DNA from: Natronocalculus amylovorans
GTDB lineage: Archaea > Halobacteriota > Halobacteria > Halobacteriales > Haloferacaceae
Direction of reading: 5' to 3'
Assembly: GCF_023638035.1 (NCBI RefSeq)
Contig: NZ_JAKRVX010000003.1
Span: 434,001-498,000, forward strand
Length of the DNA stretch: 64,000 nt
The notes under the pieces were generated by a model that worked only from the letters and a program-made list of their open reading frames with translations, did not search any database and was not told the DNA's origin. Within the stretch, counting starts at the first letter, position 1; the number at the start of each line of letters is the position of its first letter. Made by a program: the position numbers and the translations under genes. This document shows positions 60,733 to 64,000 of this stretch, piece by piece.

Positions 60733-61869
60733 ATGTCACGAGATCTCGACAGACGTACGTTTATCAAAGGAACTGGTATTGCAGGCGTTGCAGGATTGGC
60801 TGGCTGTACAGGTGGCCCAACTGACGGCAACGGATCTGACGATGGAAACGGGTCCGGAAATGGTGATGGAAATGGCGATGACACTGGGAACGGCGATGCT
60901 GACGTCGACGCTAACATCGGAATGATTTATGCTGAGGCAGGACTTGGAGATAACTCTTTTAATGACGCTGCACAGCGAGGTCTTCTTGAAGCAGATGAAG
61001 ACTTCAACATTTCATTCAATGAAGTTGAGCCCGATGACACTGGTGAGTTCAGCCAATTCCAGCGACAGTTTTCCGAGTCAGGTGACTTCGACCTGATCTC
61101 CTGTATCGGATTCGCACAGGAAGATGCGTTGGCAGAGTCCGCAGTTGATTACCCTGATCAGCAGTACATGATCGTTGATACTGTTGTTGAAGCCGATAAT
61201 GTGGCAAACTACGTATTCAAAGAGAACGAAGGATCGTTCCTCATTGGGTACCTCTCAGCACTGCTCAGCCAAACCGACCTCACAATTGGGTCCGATGATG
61301 ATGAGCGATCGACAAACCCAGACGAAAGTGTGGTTGGGTTCGTTGGTGGTGTCGATGCACCGCTGATTCGGACGTTCCAGGCAGGATTTGAGGCCGGTGT
61401 CGAATACGCAGACGGCGATGTTGAAGTCATCTCTTCATACACTGGCTCATTTAATGATCCAAACGCAGGACGAGAGGCCGCACTCTCGATGTATGATGAT
61501 GGTGCAGATATTGTCTACCACGCATCCGGTGGTACTGGTGTTGGTGTCTTCCAGGCCGCAGATGACGAAGGGAAGTTTGCAATCGGTGTTGACTCCGATC
61601 AGTCCCTGACTGAACCGGACTTTGCGCATGTTATTCTTGCCAGCATGGTCAAACTCGTTGAAACACCAGTATACGAGTCGATCCAAAATACGATCGAAGG
61701 TTCATTTGAGGGTGGTTCAGTCGTTGAACTCGGTCTTGAAGACGAAGGTGTCGCATGCGTCTACGGTGATGAGATCGGTGATGAGATTTCGGACGATATC
61801 AAAGATGATGTTGATGACGTTCGCCAGCAGATTATCGACGGCGAGATCGACGTTCCAGAAGAACCGTAA
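60733..61869 (+). CDS. BMP-family solute-binding lipoprotein (nucleoside ABC importer)
   Basis: The 378-residue precursor is the external binding protein of an ABC importer of the BMP/PnrA type, whose studied members bind purine nucleosides. A TAT signal (DRRTFIKGTG), lipobox (LAGC) and Gly/Asn/Asp linker (residues 30-55) precede the domain, which shows IGMIYAEAGLGDNSFNDAAQRG (read as GDNSFNDAAQRG) and VGFVGGVDAPLIRTFQAGFEAGVEYAD (the BMP hallmark GGVDAPLIRTFQAGF). It starts the operon with the ATPase and permease genes. Confidence 0.93.
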   Translation: MSRDLDRRTFIKGTGIAGVAGLAGCTGGPTDGNGSDDGNGSGNGDGNGDDTGNGDADVDANIGMIYAEAGLGDNSFNDAAQRGLLEADEDFNISFNEVEPDDTGEFSQFQRQFSESGDFDLISCIGFAQEDALAESAVDYPDQQYMIVDTVVEADNVANYVFKENEGSFLIGYLSALLSQTDLTIGSDDDERSTNPDESVVGFVGGVDAPLIRTFQAGFEAGVEYADGDVEVISSYTGSFNDPNAGREAALSMYDDGADIVYHASGGTGVGVFQAADDEGKFAIGVDSDQSLTEPDFAHVILASMVKLVETPVYESIQNTIEGSFEGGSVVELGLEDEGVACVYGDEIGDEISDDIKDDVDDVRQQIIDGEIDVPEEP

Positions 61870-61954
61870 GCTACCGATCGACGAGTGGTAACAGGTCTAT
61901 CACTCGTGCGTATATCCACGCATTTATGACTACACCACAGGAAAGAGCGTACAG

Positions 61955-63511
61955 ATGACTCCCGCGGTACATCTTGATGGCATTACAAAACGATTTCCGG
62001 GGGTCGTTGCCAACGACAACGTTGATTTACGTGTCGAGGAAGGGTCAGTTCACGCACTATTAGGCGAGAATGGGGCCGGGAAAACGACACTGATGAACGT
62101 TTTATACGGGCTTTATCAACCAACGGAGGGCACAGTCCGGGTCAACGGAGAGCCACGATCGTTTGCCTCTCCAAGCGATGCGATCGATATTGGAATCGGA
62201 ATGATTCACCAGCACTTTATGTTGGTTGATCCGATGACGATCGCTGAAAACGTCGTGCTTGGTAACGAGCCGCGAAAATACGGTGGGCTTTTGATCGATC
62301 GTGAGCGCGCTCGAAAGGAAGTTCTTGAACTGAGCGATAAATATGGCTTCAATGTAGATCCTGATGCGCGAATTGAAGAAGTGAGCGTTGGTGTCCAACA
62401 ACGAGTTGAGATTCTCAAAGCGTTATATCGAGGTGCAGAGATCCTCATTCTGGATGAACCAACAGCTGTGTTGACGCCACAGGAGGTCGAAGAGTTATTT
62501 GAGGTATTTGACGAACTAACCAGCCAAGGTAAAACAATTATTTTCATTACCCACAAGCTTGGCGAAGCAATGCATGCGGCGGATGATATTACAATTCTCA
62601 GAAATGGCAAAAACGTCGGCTCATTAGATGCAAAGGGGGTAACCAGAGAGGACCTTGCACAACGAATGGTCGGACGTGAGGTACTCATGGAGCCACAAGT
62701 CACGCCACAAGAGCCAGGGGAGGTGACGCTTGACGTCTCACACCTCCACGTTGAAGATACACGAGGTGTTGAAGCGGTCTCAGATGTTTCCTTTTCGGTT
62801 CGATCAGGTGAAATATTTGGCATTGCAGGTGTTGATGGGAACGGGCAGTCCGAACTTGTAGAAGCGATTACAGGGCTTACAAACCCGACGGATGGTGACA
62901 TCACGTATCGGGGACGACAACTTGAATCAATGACTCGCCGAGAGCGTATCGATTCGGGCATTGCGTACGTTCCTGAAGACCGACACGAACGGGGTATGGT
63001 TATGCCATTTAATCTTGTTCAGAACGGTATTTTGGGAAGTCAACATACCTCGGAGTTTGCACCAAGTGGACGGATCAACTGGGAAACTGCAGGGGCTCAT
63101 GCAACAGAAATTATCGAAGAGTATGATGTTCGGCCGCCAACGGCGGAGGCAACCGCAGAGTCACTCTCCGGTGGCAACCAACAGAAATTCATTGTTGGAC
63201 GGGAGTTCGATCGCGACCCCGAACTCGTTGTGGCAACACATCCAACACGCGGCGTTGATATTGGGGCAATGGAGTTTATTCACGAGCGAATTCAGGAACT
63301 ACGAGCGAATGGGAAGGCTATTTTGTTAATTTCATCAAAGCTTGAAGAGGTTCAAGGACTCTCCGATCGACTCGCCGTGATGCATGAGGGCGAGTTTAGC
63401 GGCATTGTCGATCCAAGCTCCGTCACAGAAGAGCAGATCGGACTCCTGATGGCTGGTGAGTCGATTTCTGGCGGTGAAAATGCGGCACTACGTGAGGAGG
63501 ATGTAGCATGA
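61955..63511 (+). CDS. Sugar/nucleoside-type ABC ATPase with two domains
   Basis: The 518-residue protein holds two fused ATPase domains, as in RbsA and NupO/YufO. The first has Walker A GENGAGKTTLMNVLYG (about residues 35-50), signature VSVGVQQRVEILKALYRG and LILDEPTAVLTP; the second has VDGNGQSELVEAITG (a Walker A lacking the Lys, usual in this group), LSGGNQQKFIVGREFD and the divergent VVATHPTRGVDIGA. It overlaps the permease gene (ATGA) and follows the BMP lipoprotein by 85 bases. It powers import of nucleosides or a related solute. Confidence 0.94.
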   Translation: MTPAVHLDGITKRFPGVVANDNVDLRVEEGSVHALLGENGAGKTTLMNVLYGLYQPTEGTVRVNGEPRSFASPSDAIDIGIGMIHQHFMLVDPMTIAENVVLGNEPRKYGGLLIDRERARKEVLELSDKYGFNVDPDARIEEVSVGVQQRVEILKALYRGAEILILDEPTAVLTPQEVEELFEVFDELTSQGKTIIFITHKLGEAMHAADDITILRNGKNVGSLDAKGVTREDLAQRMVGREVLMEPQVTPQEPGEVTLDVSHLHVEDTRGVEAVSDVSFSVRSGEIFGIAGVDGNGQSELVEAITGLTNPTDGDITYRGRQLESMTRRERIDSGIAYVPEDRHERGMVMPFNLVQNGILGSQHTSEFAPSGRINWETAGAHATEIIEEYDVRPPTAEATAESLSGGNQQKFIVGREFDRDPELVVATHPTRGVDIGAMEFIHERIQELRANGKAILLISSKLEEVQGLSDRLAVMHEGEFSGIVDPSSVTEEQIGLLMAGESISGGENAALREEDVA

Positions 63512-64000
63512 GTGGACTCAAAAAGCGTGGAAAAGATGTACTTCGATGGCTGGTTGCACGATCCGGATTTGAGCGCGCAATTATTAGCCTTGCATCGCTT
63601 GTATTCGCAATTTTTGTTGGTGCACTCATCATTCTCGTTTCAGGACGGTTTACGACCTGCAGTACCGCGGCATTCTATCTTCCATTTACGTCGATTGGGT
63701 TCTGTTATGATCCGATACAGATCTACCTGCTGTTGTTCAACGGTGCGCTTGGCAGTCCATTCCTCCTTGGCGAACCCGGATTACTCGATCCGGAGTGGTC
63801 GATATTCAATTTCCGTTTTGGGTTCACGCTGAAAGAGACGACACTGCTCGTCTTTACAGGACTCTCAGTCGCAGTTGCGTTCCGTGCTGGGCTGTTTAAT
63901 ATCGGGACCCAAGGACAGTTAGTCGTCGGTGCACTCACAACTGCACTCACGGTGATTTTTGTCGCACCATTTGTACCGGAAGGAACGATCGGTGGACTCA
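63508..64000 (+). CDS. ABC permease of the BMP importer, cut by the window end
   Basis: The first 164 residues are visible. A basic N-terminus (MSGLKKRGKDVLRWL) precedes a transmembrane helix (about residues 25-45), an external loop and the next helices with TLLVFTGLSVAVAFRAGLFNIGTQGQLVVGAL, which is the diagnostic FNIGTQGQLVVGAL of BMP/RbsC-type permeases. The start overlaps the ATPase stop. The remainder lies beyond the window. Confidence 0.9.
   Translation, partial: MSGLKKRGKDVLRWLVARSGFERAIISLASLVFAIFVGALIILVSGRFTTCSTAAFYLPFTSIGFCYDPIQIYLLLFNGALGSPFLLGEPGLLDPEWSIFNFRFGFTLKETTLLVFTGLSVAVAFRAGLFNIGTQGQLVVGALTTALTVIFVAPFVPEGTIGGL

Noticed and set aside
1-64000. CRISPR array, tRNA or rRNA genes
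   Set aside because: No regularly spaced direct repeats, no tRNA T-loop consensus in gaps and no rRNA-like segments were seen on reading; a covariance scan would be decisive.

Overview
The window looks like chromosome from a halophilic archaeon of the class Halobacteria. The proteins are acidic, secreted solute-binding proteins carry twin-arginine (RR) lipoprotein signals, many genes have leaderless-type promoters (a TATA-like box about 25-35 bases before the start codon), and families typical of haloarchaea are present (TFE, Rpo11/RpoL, archaeal Trm56, RNase P component 4, HTH_10 and HxlR regulators, DUF2110, DUF5803). By eye the GC content is about half, low for this class and in the direction of Haloquadratum-type genomes; the genus cannot be fixed from this window. 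The palindrome CGATCG is strikingly frequent in most genes.

Layout. 0-10.3 kb: core genes (cytochrome c oxidase subunit III, a membrane protein, a coiled-coil protein, purA, a Trm112-like protein, a lipoprotein, and the cobalt chelatase gene cbiX with its DR2241-type partner). 10.5-18.4 kb: two carboxylate-type uptake systems, a TAXI-TRAP cassette (receptor, DUF1850 protein, fused permease) and a complete TctABC set on the other strand. A broken copy of the cbiX 5' end lies just beyond the TRAP permease, so this cassette is bracketed by cbiX sequence. 18.5-25.9 kb: cysS, an AI-2E-type exporter, DUF357 and a PilB/PilC-type pilus assembly pair. 26-34.5 kb: accessory stretch with a decayed TnpB element, a uracil-DNA glycosylase relative, a candidate structured RNA, a metallo-hydrolase, rpoL, hisF, an alpha-glucosidase and an intact IS1341-type TnpB element. 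34.5-42.7 kb: an orphan metal-type ABC ATPase behind an iron-box-like dyad, purL, then an information-processing block (DUF5803, DUF2110, tfe, trm56; DUF2797, rnp4, YhbY). 42.7-48.5 kb: an ABC exporter whose central subunit is fused to a PrsW-type protease, a PAS histidine kinase and a 36-residue protein. 48.6-55.5 kb: a flavin reductase/VOC/DoxX redox operon divergent from an HxlR regulator, DUF429, SHOCT, and a proline-catabolism group (P5C dehydrogenase, HTH_10 regulator, proline dehydrogenase). 55.6-64 kb: a branched-chain amino acid ABC operon with a truncated LivH and no LivK, acylphosphatase, a phosphohexomutase, and a BMP/nucleoside ABC importer cut by the window end.

Together this is a heterotroph's nutrient-uptake region set among core genes: at least five uptake systems for carboxylates, branched-chain amino acids, nucleosides and probably a metal, plus proline and alpha-glucoside breakdown. 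No rRNA, tRNA or CRISPR array was recognised. The items most worth following up are the cbiX-bracketed TRAP cassette, the ABC permease-PrsW fusion, the truncated LivH, the candidate structured RNA at 28.18-28.29 kb, and the CGATCG bias, which is absent from the intact TnpB element.
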